DNA from: Castellaniella hirudinis_A
GTDB taxonomy: Bacteria; Pseudomonadota; Gammaproteobacteria; Burkholderiales; Burkholderiaceae_B
Reading direction: 5' to 3'
DNA length: 64,000 bases
Assembly: GCF_047468865.1 (NCBI RefSeq)
Contig: NZ_JBLGTV010000011.1
Location: 45,008 to 109,007 of the forward strand
The notes beneath the pieces are model-generated. The model did no database searches. It was given only the letters and a program-made list of their open reading frames with translations, and was not told where the DNA came from. Below, in pieces: positions 35,592 to 44,463 of this stretch. Both the position numbers and the translations under genes were made by a program. Numbering within the stretch: position 1 is the first letter of the stretch; the number at the start of each line of letters is the position of its first letter.

Positions 35592-37541
35592 ATGTTCAAA
35601 CGGCTTTCCATCCAAACCAAGCTGACGCTCAGTATGCTGGCCTGTTTGCTGCTGTTCGCAGCGATTTCCGCCGCCTTGAGCTTTATCCTCATGGGCAACA
35701 GCCTGCGGGATCGCGCCATCGCCCAGGAACTCCCGGCGGTCATGGGCGAAATTCGCAACGATATCCTGCGCCAGATCGCCACCCCGCTGGCGGTGGCGCA
35801 TGCCATGACCGCCAATGCGTACCTGCTGGATTGGGAGGCCCGGGGGCTGCCCGACGCGGGGGCCGATGGCTGGATGGCGTTCGCCCGTTCCATCAAAGAC
35901 CGTTTCGATGCCGCCAGTATCTTCTGGGTATCGGGGGCGACCGGGAAATACTACACAGAGGCCGGCCTGAACCGCACCTTGTCGCGCGATGATCCCCGCA
36001 ATCAGTGGTTTTACAGCCTGCTGGACGGCCCCGAGCCGGATCGCATCGACATCGACCGGGATCTGAGCGCGGGGGCCGGTGAAGGCTATATGCTGTTCGT
36101 CAATACCCGCTTCGATGCCGGGGATGGCAAAACGGGCGTCACCGGCCTGGGGTTGTCCATTGATGCGATGGCGGCCGCCGTCAGCGCCTACCAGATTGGC
36201 GAATCCGGCTCGGTCGCCATTGTTGGCGGCGACGGCGCTTATCTGATGAACCGCGATCCCGCGTTGATCGACGGCAAGCATTTCGTCAAGGATCAGCCCG
36301 GTTTCACGCCGGAACGGGTACAAGCCTTGTTTGATCGGCAGGCCCTGGCGCACGAGGTGCGCGACGATCCCGCTGGAAAGCAGATCATGATGACGTCCTA
36401 TGTGCCGGAACTCAATCTCTATGTGCTGGCCCAGGTGCCGGAAAGCGAAATCCTGGGGGATGCCCGCCGCACCTTGTTGCTGACCACCCTGATCGCCGCT
36501 CTGGCGGGCGGCGGGCTGGGTCTGATCGTCATCTACCTGGTCAGCCGCACCATTGCCGCGCCGGTTTCGCGGGCCTCGCTGATGCTGGCGGACATTGCGG
36601 ACGGCGATGGCGACCTGAGCCGTCGCCTGCATGTGGAAACCCGCGATGAAGTGGGGGCGCTGGCACACGCCTTCAACCGTTTCATCGGGTCGCTGGAAGG
36701 CATGGTGGGGACGGTGCGGTATTCGGCGGAGGCCATCTCGCGGGCCACCGTCGAGGTGGCCCAGGGCAGTCAGGATCTTTCCGCCCGCACCGACAGCCAG
36801 GCCAGCGCGCTGGAAGAAACGGCTGCCTCGATGGAACAACTGGGGGCCACGGTGCGGCAAAACGCCGACAACGCCCAGCAGGCCAATCAGCTGGCCTTGA
36901 CGGCCAGCGAAGTGGCCGAGCGCGGCGGCGTGGTGGTGGCCGATGTGGTGCAGACCATGCAGGGCATCAGCCAGTCCAGCCAGCGGATCGCCGACATTAT
37001 CCAGGTCATCGACGGGATTGCCTTTCAGACCAATATCCTGGCGCTCAACGCCGCCGTCGAGGCCGCCCGCGCGGGTGAGCAGGGACGTGGCTTCGCCGTG
37101 GTGGCGGGCGAAGTCCGCGCCTTGGCGGGACGCAGCGCCGAGGCCGCCAAGGAAATCACCAGCCTGATCCAGGACAGCGTGGCGCGGGTCGACAAGGGCA
37201 ATACGCAGGTGGAGCAGGCCGGCGCCACCATGCAGGAGGTCGTGGCGGCGATTCGCCGGGTGACCAGCATCATGGGGGAAATCAGCGCCGCCAGCCGCGA
37301 ACAGGCCACTGGCGTGGCCCAGGTGGGCGAAGCCGTGGCGCAAATGGATCAGGCCACCCAGCAAAATGCCGCGCTGGTCGAGGAAATGGCCGCCGCGGCC
37401 GCCAGCATGCAGGCCCAGGCCCAAGAGCTGATGCAAACCATGGCGGTGTTCAAAATCAGCCCATCGGCGGCCGGGGCCGAAACGGATCGGGCCGCCAGCG
37501 GGCCGGCGGCCTCTTATCCGGCGCTGGGCCTGTCGCGCTGA
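35592..37541 (+). CDS. Methyl-accepting chemotaxis protein with dCache-type sensor
   Basis: A 649-residue transmembrane receptor. TM1 spans about 11-34. The periplasmic part (about 35-290) resembles a dCache sensor, with IFWVSGATGKYYTEAGLNRT and RNQWFYSLLDG typical of the membrane-distal pocket, and SYVPELNLYVLAQVPESEIL just before TM2 (about 298-322). HAMP (322-375) and the signalling hairpin (tip with FQTNILALNAAVEAARAGEQ) follow. dCache domains often bind amino acids, organic acids or amines; the pocket cannot be assigned by eye. Unlike its divergent neighbour it lacks the C-terminal WxxF tether. Confidence 0.9.
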   Translation: MFKRLSIQTKLTLSMLACLLLFAAISAALSFILMGNSLRDRAIAQELPAVMGEIRNDILRQIATPLAVAHAMTANAYLLDWEARGLPDAGADGWMAFARSIKDRFDAASIFWVSGATGKYYTEAGLNRTLSRDDPRNQWFYSLLDGPEPDRIDIDRDLSAGAGEGYMLFVNTRFDAGDGKTGVTGLGLSIDAMAAAVSAYQIGESGSVAIVGGDGAYLMNRDPALIDGKHFVKDQPGFTPERVQALFDRQALAHEVRDDPAGKQIMMTSYVPELNLYVLAQVPESEILGDARRTLLLTTLIAALAGGGLGLIVIYLVSRTIAAPVSRASLMLADIADGDGDLSRRLHVETRDEVGALAHAFNRFIGSLEGMVGTVRYSAEAISRATVEVAQGSQDLSARTDSQASALEETAASMEQLGATVRQNADNAQQANQLALTASEVAERGGVVVADVVQTMQGISQSSQRIADIIQVIDGIAFQTNILALNAAVEAARAGEQGRGFAVVAGEVRALAGRSAEAAKEITSLIQDSVARVDKGNTQVEQAGATMQEVVAAIRRVTSIMGEISAASREQATGVAQVGEAVAQMDQATQQNAALVEEMAAAAASMQAQAQELMQTMAVFKISPSAAGAETDRAASGPAASYPALGLSR

Positions 37542-37628
37542 CATCCTCCCCTCCCTGACGTGAATGGCAGGGCTTTCCGCGCAATCGGTAAACCTGCGCC
37601 GCGTGACGGTTGTGTCCCATCCCGGCGT

Positions 37629-38834
37629 TTATTTACGCCTCGATTTGCCGATGCACAGGGCCATCAGGATGCCGGCCAGGGCATAGCCGCCGGTGGCCAG
37701 CCAAGTCCATTCCCAGCCGCCCGCCGCATGCACCACCCAGGCCACCACGGGCGGGCCTGAAAACTGCCCCAGCGATGAGCACTGCTGCATCCAGCCCACG
37801 GTGGTGGAGGTGGTCTGCGGGGTGGGGGCGTGGCGGATGGCCAGGACAAACAGGGTGGCGGGCACCAGCCCGCCCACCATCGAGAACAGCAGCACGCCGA
37901 AGAATTGGCCGGTGGTGGACAGGCCCGCGCCAAAGGCCGCGAAGGTGCATACCATCATGGTCAGAAAGCCGATCACCAGCAGCCGCCGGGCCGGTATGCC
38001 GTGGTGCAGCAGCTTGCCCGCCGACAGGTTGCCGATGATGTTTGAGCCTGCCACCAGCGCCGTCAGCAGGCCCGCCGTGGCGCCCGAGACCCCGGCCGAC
38101 ACGTAGATGGTGGGCAGGAAACCGATGACCGCGATCCATTGCCCCGCATACACCCCGAACACCAGCGCGATCAGCCAGACATTGGGCGCGGCCAGCGTGG
38201 TGCGCACCAGCAGCCAGGACGACGGCCGATCCGCCGCCGCGGCGCGAACCGCCGGATCGGCGGGCACGATCACCCAGGCCAGCAGCATGACCAGCAGCGT
38301 CAATATTGCCAGGATCAGCCACAGCACGCGCCACGATGCCAGGCCCAGCAGCCAGGATCCCGCCAGCAGGATCAGCACGGTGCCGATGGGCATGTAGCAG
38401 CTCCACAGCCCCATCAGGCGGCTGAGATAGGTCGGTGGCACCAGGCGCTTGATCAGGGCGGGAACCGGCATGACGGTCATCAGGAAGCCGCAGCCTTCGA
38501 TCCCACGAAACAGCAGCACCAGGGGCTTGGCAGGAAACACGGCGCCCAGGGCCGAGGCGACGGCCAGGATCAGCAGGCCGGCCATCACGCAGCGGCGCAG
38601 GCCGATGCGCTCGGCGAAAAGGCCGGCCAGCAGGCCCAGGGTCATGCCGCCCAGTTGCACGATGGACAGCAGAAAGCCCGATTCGACCAGATCCAGGCCC
38701 AGTTCGGCCTGCAGCGCGGGCAGCGCCGGGGGCAGTTTCCAGATGTGCAGGGCCGCGCAGATGCCCACCAGAACCAGGAAGAAGGGGGCTTTCAAAGGGT
38801 GGCTGGATGCGCTGCCGGGCGGGGATATGGACAT
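37629..38834 (-). CDS. Major facilitator superfamily transporter (CynX/NimT-like)
   Basis: A 401-residue inner-membrane carrier with twelve predicted helices. The MFS loop motif is seen as FAERIGLRRCVMAG between helices 2 and 3. The order of charged loops, including YLSRLMGLWSCYMP, is like the CynX/NimT and 2-nitroimidazole groups of carriers. No substrate is visible. Downstream of it (higher coordinates) on the same strand is a small Cys-rich protein gene, separated by two bases. Confidence 0.83.
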   Translation of the reverse strand: MSISPPGSASSHPLKAPFFLVLVGICAALHIWKLPPALPALQAELGLDLVESGFLLSIVQLGGMTLGLLAGLFAERIGLRRCVMAGLLILAVASALGAVFPAKPLVLLFRGIEGCGFLMTVMPVPALIKRLVPPTYLSRLMGLWSCYMPIGTVLILLAGSWLLGLASWRVLWLILAILTLLVMLLAWVIVPADPAVRAAAADRPSSWLLVRTTLAAPNVWLIALVFGVYAGQWIAVIGFLPTIYVSAGVSGATAGLLTALVAGSNIIGNLSAGKLLHHGIPARRLLVIGFLTMMVCTFAAFGAGLSTTGQFFGVLLFSMVGGLVPATLFVLAIRHAPTPQTTSTTVGWMQQCSSLGQFSGPPVVAWVVHAAGGWEWTWLATGGYALAGILMALCIGKSRRK

Positions 38835-38836
38835 GA

Positions 38837-39034
38837 TTACCGAGGCTTTTTAGGGGTGAAGCTCAGGCAGGCGTGGCCTGTGGCCGCCCAGACTTCGTAT
38901 TCGGGCAGACGGTGGCTCTTGAATCCCATCGCCTGGCAGCCGTAGGGAAAATTCGGGTCGTAGGTGATGTAGAAATGCGCGCATTGCTGGCAGGCAATCC
39001 GGGGGCGGTCGAGGCGGTTGTCTGAAGGATTCAT
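38837..39034 (-). CDS. Small four-cysteine protein, probably metal-binding
   Basis: A 65-residue conserved protein. The pattern CQQCAHFYITYDPNFPYGCQ with a fourth Cys in HACLSF gives C-x2-C at 15-18, C at 33 and C at 56, consistent with one zinc or iron site. Such proteins are common in proteobacteria and are sometimes wrongly labelled uracil-DNA glycosylase; no function is established. It lies between the MFS gene (2-base gap) and purU, on the same strand. Confidence 0.78.
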   Translation of the reverse strand: MNPSDNRLDRPRIACQQCAHFYITYDPNFPYGCQAMGFKSHRLPEYEVWAATGHACLSFTPKKPR

Positions 39035-39059
39035 GCCGGGGCCTGCCTGTGATGACGCG

Positions 39060-39908
39060 TCAGCGGAACACCACCGTGCGCTTGCCGTTCAGCAGGATGC
39101 GGTGCTGCACATGCCAGCGCACGGCGCGCGACAGCACCACCGACTCGATGTCGCTGCCGATCCGGGCGAGGTCTTGCGGGCCCATGGCGTGATCCACGCG
39201 CTCGATGTCCTGCTCGATGATCGGGCCTTCATCCAGATCCTGGGTGACGTAATGGGCCGTGGCGCCGATCAGTTTGACGCCTCGCGCATGGGCCTGGTGA
39301 TAGGGGCGGGCCCCCTTGAAACTGGGCAGGAAACTATGATGGATATTGATCGCGCGGCCTTCCAGCGCCCGGCACAGGTCGGTGGACAGGATTTGCATGT
39401 AACGCGCCAGCACCACCAGGTCGATGCGGTTTTGCTGGATCAGCGCCAGGATCTGCTGCTCTTGCCGGGCACGCGTATCGGCCGATACGGGCAGGTGGTG
39501 AAAGGGCAGCCCATGGGCCGCGACCATGGGTTCGAGATCCGGATGGTTGGATGCCACGCCCACCACCTCGGCCGGCATCTGTTTGTCGCCCGTCCGAAAC
39601 AGCAGGTCGTTCAGGCAATGTCCCTGGCGGCTGACCAGGATCAGCAGCCGGGCCTTGCGGCGGGCGTCGTGGATATGAAACTGCATCTCGAAGCGCTCGG
39701 CCACGGTCTGGAAATCGGCCGCCAATTCGGTGTCCGCCCGATGTGCGGGCAGGGAGAAATGCACCCGCAGGAAAAACTGCTGGCTGTCGGGGTCGCCAAA
39801 CTGCTGGGCATGGACGATATTGCCGTGGTGCTGCAGCAGCCAGGCGCTGAACGCGTGGACGATGCCCATGCGGTCTTGGCAGGAAAGAATCAGTATGTAG
39901 TCATGCAT
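39060..39908 (-). CDS. purU: Formyltetrahydrofolate deformylase
   Basis: A 282-residue enzyme that hydrolyses 10-formyltetrahydrofolate to formate and tetrahydrofolate, balancing the one-carbon pool. Residues 1-80 are an ACT regulatory domain (IVHAFSAWLLQHHGNIVHAQQ). The formyltransferase-like catalytic domain is about 87-282, with the conserved Asn-His-Asp type catalytic set: INIHHSFLPSF, and GATAHYVTQDLDEGPIIEQD. Length is normal. It may form an operon with the small Cys protein and the MFS gene downstream. ATG at 39908. Confidence 0.93.
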   Translation of the reverse strand: MHDYILILSCQDRMGIVHAFSAWLLQHHGNIVHAQQFGDPDSQQFFLRVHFSLPAHRADTELAADFQTVAERFEMQFHIHDARRKARLLILVSRQGHCLNDLLFRTGDKQMPAEVVGVASNHPDLEPMVAAHGLPFHHLPVSADTRARQEQQILALIQQNRIDLVVLARYMQILSTDLCRALEGRAINIHHSFLPSFKGARPYHQAHARGVKLIGATAHYVTQDLDEGPIIEQDIERVDHAMGPQDLARIGSDIESVVLSRAVRWHVQHRILLNGKRTVVFR

Positions 39909-40096
39909 ATAAGCGCAAGTCGCCCGGCGGGGTATGCCGATAATGACGGTTTATGGTGGGTCAGTCGCCACTGTACAACAGCGGCCCGGCTGTCGGGCTG
40001 TTTTGGCGGGCGTCCCGTGTGGATTAGCCGGCATTTGGCCTGGGTGCCGTCTTTTCCCGTTGCGGCCGCGCCGCGCCCTGGGGCGGCGGGATCGGC

Positions 40097-40708
40097 TTAC
40101 GGCTGGCCCAGGTTGAAGCGGGCGGTGGCGCAGGCCTGTACCAGCTCGGCATCGTGGCTGGCGAACAGGATCACCCGGTCTTTGGCCCAGGTGGAGAATT
40201 GTGCCGCCAGCGCCCGGCGCGCCTGGGTGTCCAGGCCGTCGCCGGGGCCATCGGCCACCACGACGGCCGGGTGGCCGATGGCCGCCGCCGCCAAGAACAC
40301 CTTGCGGCGCGTGCCGGTGGACATCTGTTCGAAGGGTTTGTCCAAGTGGGGGCCGAGCCCCAGCCGGTCGGCCAGATCCAGCGCTGAATCATCCACGCGG
40401 GTGTTTTTTCCCAGGGCGACTTGCGCCAGCAGGCCGCGCCCGGTTTGCGCGGGGTCGGCCAGGCAATCCTCCGGGACGTAGGCCAGCCGGGCCCGCGCCA
40501 GGCGGGGGGCCTGGGCCAGCGAGTGTCCGTCGATCCAGACTTCGCCCGCGTCCGGCGCCATCGCCCCGGCGACGATGCGCAGCAGGCTGGATTTTCCGGT
40601 GCTGTCCGCTTCGCACAAGGCGATGCATCCCGCGGAAAAAGCGGCGGTCAGGCCGTCGAAGACCAGGTGGTCGCCGTAGCGTTTGCCAAGATTTTCAAAG
40701 CGCAGCAT
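40097..40708 (-). CDS. Degenerate ABC-type ATPase-like protein
   Basis: A 203-residue protein with the fold of a CcmA/heme-exporter-type ABC ATPase, but its catalytic motifs are altered. Walker A starts with Glu33 in place of Gly (EADSTGKS, 33-40). The signature is STGTR instead of LSGGQ. In Walker B, VVVADG ends in Gly154, where the catalytic Glu should be. The Lys39, Ser40, Asp153 and H-loop His185 are kept. It may bind nucleotide but hydrolyse poorly. No permease gene is nearby. ATG at 40708 gives the usual start (MLRFENLGKRYGDHL). Confidence 0.78.
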   Translation of the reverse strand: MLRFENLGKRYGDHLVFDGLTAAFSAGCIALCEADSTGKSSLLRIVAGAMAPDAGEVWIDGHSLAQAPRLARARLAYVPEDCLADPAQTGRGLLAQVALGKNTRVDDSALDLADRLGLGPHLDKPFEQMSTGTRRKVFLAAAAIGHPAVVVADGPGDGLDTQARRALAAQFSTWAKDRVILFASHDAELVQACATARFNLGQP

Positions 40709-40927
40709 GTGGATGGAATCGAGGGGCGGAGAAAGCGATGGAACGGCGGGGCGGCCGCCTGCCGATAGGGGGCATTGTATGATGGAAAGCGCGCCGCATC
40801 GGTGCGCCCGGCGCGTGGCGGCGGCCTGGCTGCCGCGCCCCGGCCGGCTTGGGCGCTTGGAATTCGGGTTCGGTCGCCTGGCACGGCGACGTCGGCGCAC
40901 GTCCGGCCGCCCTTTTGGATTTTCAAC

Positions 40928-42064
40928 ATGGATGATCACAACCGCAGTCAATGGCTGGCGCAAATCCGGGCCTGGGCTCAAGAACTGGGGTTTTCACATA
41001 TCGGGGTTTCCGGGGTGGATTTGTCCTCGGCGGAACCCCAGTTGCTGCAATGGCTGGCCCAGGGTTTCCACGGTGACCTGCACTATATGGAACGCCATGG
41101 CCTGATGCGCGCGCGCCCCGCCGAACTGGTTCCCGGGACGGTCAGCGTGATCACGGCCCGCATGCCGTATTTGCCGCGCGGCACCGCCCCCGGCTGGCCG
41201 GCGCGGGAGCGCGCCCGCCTGCTGAATCCCGATGAGGGCGTGGTGTCCCTGTATGCCCGGGGGCGCGATTATCACAAGGTCGTGCGCCAGCGCCTGCGCC
41301 GGCTGTGCGACCGCATCGAAACCCTGGCGGGGCCCTTTGGCTATCGGGTGTTCTCGGATTCCGCCCCCGTGCTGGAAAAAGAATTGGCCAGCCGCAGCGG
41401 CCAGGGGTGGCGCGGCAAGCATTCCCTGGTGTTGTCGCGTGACGCCGGATCCATGTTTTTCCTGGGCGAAATCTTTGTGGATTTTCCCTTGACGCCCACC
41501 GAGCCCGTCAGCGCCCATTGCGGCACCTGTGCCGCCTGCATCGACGTCTGTCCCACGGGGGCCATCGTGGCCCCCGGCGTGGTGGATGCGCGCCGCTGCA
41601 TCTCGTACCTGACCATCGAAAACCACGGCCCCATCCCGGAAGACCTGCGGCCCTTGATGGGCAATCACATCTATGGCTGCGACGACTGCCAGACGATCTG
41701 TCCCTGGAACAAATACGCCGAGGCCGCCGACATCCCCGATTTCGACGAGCGCTCGCCCCTGGTCGGCCAGCAACTGGTCGATCTCTTTGCCTGGGACGAG
41801 GAAACCTTTCTGAAGCGCACAGAGGGCGGCCCGATCCGGCGCATCAACCATGAACGCTGGCTGCGCAATATTGCCGTGGCCCTGGGCAATGCGCTGCGCG
41901 CCGCGGATGCGCCGCAGGCCTGGAAAATCCGCGCCGCCCTGCGCCGCCGCGCCGATCACGACAGCGCGCTGGTGCGCGAACACGTGGCCTGGGCATTGGC
42001 GCAGGGCGGCGCGGAAACGATAATGGATGCAAACCCTGGACGAGGGGACAGCGATGCCGGATGA
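40928..42064 (+). CDS. queG: Epoxyqueuosine reductase
   Basis: A 378-residue enzyme for the last step of queuosine synthesis in tRNA, reducing epoxyqueuosine with cobalamin and two 4Fe-4S clusters. The cluster motifs are CGTCAACIDVCPTG (about 198-211) and CDDCQTICPWN (about 253-263). The N-terminal cobalamin-binding region and the HEAT-like C-terminal part (RNIAVALGNALRA, REHVAWALAQG) are present. ATG at 40928 is the family start. The stop overlaps the start region of the methyltransferase gene by 11 bases (ATG at 42054). Confidence 0.92.
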   Translation: MDDHNRSQWLAQIRAWAQELGFSHIGVSGVDLSSAEPQLLQWLAQGFHGDLHYMERHGLMRARPAELVPGTVSVITARMPYLPRGTAPGWPARERARLLNPDEGVVSLYARGRDYHKVVRQRLRRLCDRIETLAGPFGYRVFSDSAPVLEKELASRSGQGWRGKHSLVLSRDAGSMFFLGEIFVDFPLTPTEPVSAHCGTCAACIDVCPTGAIVAPGVVDARRCISYLTIENHGPIPEDLRPLMGNHIYGCDDCQTICPWNKYAEAADIPDFDERSPLVGQQLVDLFAWDEETFLKRTEGGPIRRINHERWLRNIAVALGNALRAADAPQAWKIRAALRRRADHDSALVREHVAWALAQGGAETIMDANPGRGDSDAG

Positions 42065-42812
42065 GACAGACCGCCCCCGAAACTGGTTCGATCAGGGGGG
42101 GCAGGCGTATGCGCGCTTTCGCCCGGAATATCCGCCCGAACTGGCGCGGTTTCTTGCCTCTGTGTCGGCGGGCACGGCGCGGGCCGTCGATGTCGGCTGC
42201 GGCAATGGCCAGTTGACCATCCAATTGGCGCGGCATTTCGATGCGGTGCTGGGCGTCGATCCCAGCGCCAGCCAGATCGCCAGCGCCCCGGCGCACCCCT
42301 CGGTGACATACGTCTGCGCCCCGGCGGAAGAACTGCCGGTTGCGGATCATACCGTCCAGTTGATCACCGCGGCGCAGGCGGCGCATTGGTTCGATTTGCC
42401 GCGCTTCTACGAGGAAGCGCGCCGCATCGCCATGCCGCGCGCGGTTCTGGCGCTGATCAGCTACGGCGTGCCGTGGCTGGGCGAAGACCTGGAAGCCCGC
42501 TTCAGCCGTTTCTATTGGGATGAAATCGGCCCGTACTGGCCGCCCGAACGCAGCGCGATCACGACCGGCTATGCGGATCTGCCCTTTCCGTTCGAGGAAC
42601 ACCCCGCGCCCGCCCTGGCGATTCGCAAGGTGTGGGGTCTGGCGGATCTGCTGGGCTATATTTCGACCTGGTCCGCCGTGCGCAATCTGCGCGAAGCCGG
42701 GCGCGACGAAATCCTGCAGGGTTTTGCCGCCGATCTGACGGCGCTTTGGGGGGATGCGGCGCGCCGCCGGGAAGTCTGCTGGCCCGTCAGCATGCGTTGG
42801 GGCGTCTTGTGA
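42054..42812 (+). CDS. SAM-dependent methyltransferase
   Basis: A 252-residue class I methyltransferase. SAM-binding motif I is AVDVGCGNGQLTIQLA (about 42-57), followed by the acidic residue in LGVDPSASQI, and TAAQAAHWFDLPRFYEEA, a segment common to a group of small-molecule methyltransferases. No substrate is evident. GAGGGGACA lies 6 bases before the ATG at 42054, which overlaps the end of queG; an ATG at 42027 would lengthen it by nine residues. Cotranslation with queG is likely. Confidence 0.87.
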   Translation: MPDETDRPRNWFDQGGQAYARFRPEYPPELARFLASVSAGTARAVDVGCGNGQLTIQLARHFDAVLGVDPSASQIASAPAHPSVTYVCAPAEELPVADHTVQLITAAQAAHWFDLPRFYEEARRIAMPRAVLALISYGVPWLGEDLEARFSRFYWDEIGPYWPPERSAITTGYADLPFPFEEHPAPALAIRKVWGLADLLGYISTWSAVRNLREAGRDEILQGFAADLTALWGDAARRREVCWPVSMRWGVL

Positions 42813-42907
42813 GCGCCGCCTGACGGCGCATCGCCCGAGGCCGGCCAGGGGCGGGGCGGTCTCCTGGCGGCGGCATGGGCGTGCGGGCGGTCTTGCCGTC
42901 AAAAGGC

Positions 42908-43645
42908 TTACAGCCAAGGGGCCAGGGTCTGATCCGCCATATCGGCCCAGCCCCGGTTGGCCGTGGGGTTGGCCGGGCTGGGGTGCAGCAGGTAAGCCGT
43001 CGGCACGGTGTCGCCGACGATGGCCTGCGCGCGGCCATGGGCGAAGCGCCCGATGCCGACCACCACCCGTGGCCTGAGCGCGTGGATCACGGCGCTCAGT
43101 GCGGCGTCGCAGATGCCGAATAGCGGTTCGCGTTCGGCCTTGTGCAACTGCTCGGGAACCAGATTGCGGTTGTGGCGCAAGAACAGCAGGGGACAGTAGT
43201 TCCAGACAAAAATGTCCTGGAAAAAACGGTTGGGACTGCCGAAGCGCCGCTGTGCCCAGCCCCAGAAACGATCCCCGCTGCCTTCGCTGCGGGGGCAGGC
43301 AAAGCCGGTGATCGGGTATTTCTCGTGCTGATCCGGCAGCGGGCCGCCCAGGGGCTGTTCGATCCGCAGCCAGTCGCGTGCCCTGGACACCGCGCCAAAG
43401 GGCACGCCGGTCTGGGTCATGCCCCAGGGGCCGGGGTTCATGCCGACCAGCAAGATCCGGCCTGCCTGGCCGCCGTGCCGCTGCAGATAGATGCGGTGGG
43501 CCGACCACATATAGGTCAGCGGATTGTAGACGTGGCTGGCGCTGGGAAACGCCAGCACCCGCAGGCTGCCCGCGAGCACGCGGGCGATGGCCGTGCTGGC
43601 GTTGTCCAGATCGAGCGGGGCGGCGGGGTCGGGTCTTGCTGTCAT
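42908..43645 (-). CDS. SMUG1-type uracil-DNA glycosylase
   Basis: A 245-residue base-excision enzyme of the SMUG1 branch of the uracil-DNA glycosylase superfamily. The water-activating loop with GMNPGPWGMTQTGVPFG (about 67-83) and the DNA-intercalating HPSPANP near the C terminus are the two family signatures. It would remove uracil and oxidised pyrimidines such as hydroxymethyluracil. AAGG precedes the ATG at 43645; an upstream ATG at 43696 would add a basic stretch of 17 residues. It stands alone. Confidence 0.9.
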   Translation of the reverse strand: MTARPDPAAPLDLDNASTAIARVLAGSLRVLAFPSASHVYNPLTYMWSAHRIYLQRHGGQAGRILLVGMNPGPWGMTQTGVPFGAVSRARDWLRIEQPLGGPLPDQHEKYPITGFACPRSEGSGDRFWGWAQRRFGSPNRFFQDIFVWNYCPLLFLRHNRNLVPEQLHKAEREPLFGICDAALSAVIHALRPRVVVGIGRFAHGRAQAIVGDTVPTAYLLHPSPANPTANRGWADMADQTLAPWL

Positions 43646-43735
43646 GGTTCTGCCTTGGCGAAGCCTGCGCGCGGCGCGTGGCCGCAGCGGCTTCATGTGT
43701 TGCGTGCGCGGCGCTGTTTCTGGGGGCGCCCGCCG

Positions 43736-44269
43736 TTATTTCGCCGGGCTATCGGGCGGAAAAGCGTCGAATAGCTTGGCGATGCCTTCCTGCAGCCCCT
43801 GGTTGAGTTTTTCAGAAGAACCGGGCAGGGCGCCGCTGACCGTGCCGCGCCAGACGGCGCGTTGGCTTTTCAGGTCGAACATATCGACGACCAGCGTGCC
43901 GACGTCGTAAGTGTTCACCGTGGTTCTGGCCATGCCCCATCCGCCGTGCCATCCCCAGGCATTCCAGCCCGGGTCGCTGTAGAACGTATCCAGTGTTTGC
44001 CGCTGTTCCGTCGCCACGTGCGCCGCGAGGCCGATATCCGCTTCGCGGCCGGCGTCCTGGCGCTGCCAGCCTTTGGCCTGCAAGGCCGCGTCGATCGCGT
44101 GGACGATGCGCTGCTTCACCAGCGGCGGCGCGTCCGTCGGGGTTTGTTGCCAGACATAGGTATGGTACTGGCTGAACTGGACGGCCGGGTCGGCGTCGGT
44201 GTCGATGACGGGGCCGGCGCACGCCGTCAGCAGGGCAAGAGACAGGGCGGCAGCGACGTGCTTGATCAT
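43736..44269 (-). CDS. DUF4136 lipoprotein
   Basis: A 177-residue precursor with a lipoprotein signal peptide (LLTACAGP, Cys17) and a DUF4136 fold (YHTYVWQQTPTDAPPLVKQR, and VGTLVVDMFDLKSQRAVWRG). The family is widespread in envelopes of Gram-negative bacteria and of unknown function. A Gly/Trp-rich segment (GWNAWGWHGGWG) lies in the middle. It is flanked by unrelated genes. Between 44270 and 44463 nothing was recognised. Confidence 0.85.
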   Translation of the reverse strand: MIKHVAAALSLALLTACAGPVIDTDADPAVQFSQYHTYVWQQTPTDAPPLVKQRIVHAIDAALQAKGWQRQDAGREADIGLAAHVATEQRQTLDTFYSDPGWNAWGWHGGWGMARTTVNTYDVGTLVVDMFDLKSQRAVWRGTVSGALPGSSEKLNQGLQEGIAKLFDAFPPDSPAK

Positions 44270-44463
44270 TTGATCTCACTCCAGGTTGTGATCATGAGAA
44301 TGTGACACATTTCCATTGTCGTCACAAGGCGCATCTTCAGGGAGAGCGCCGGGAAGACCCGCGCTGGCAGCCACATCAGCAGGCCGGTCAGCCGCTTGAC
44401 GAGAGGGGGCGGGACAGGCTTTGGGTCGTTGCATGAGGACGCTTGGCGGGCGTCGGTGGCGGG

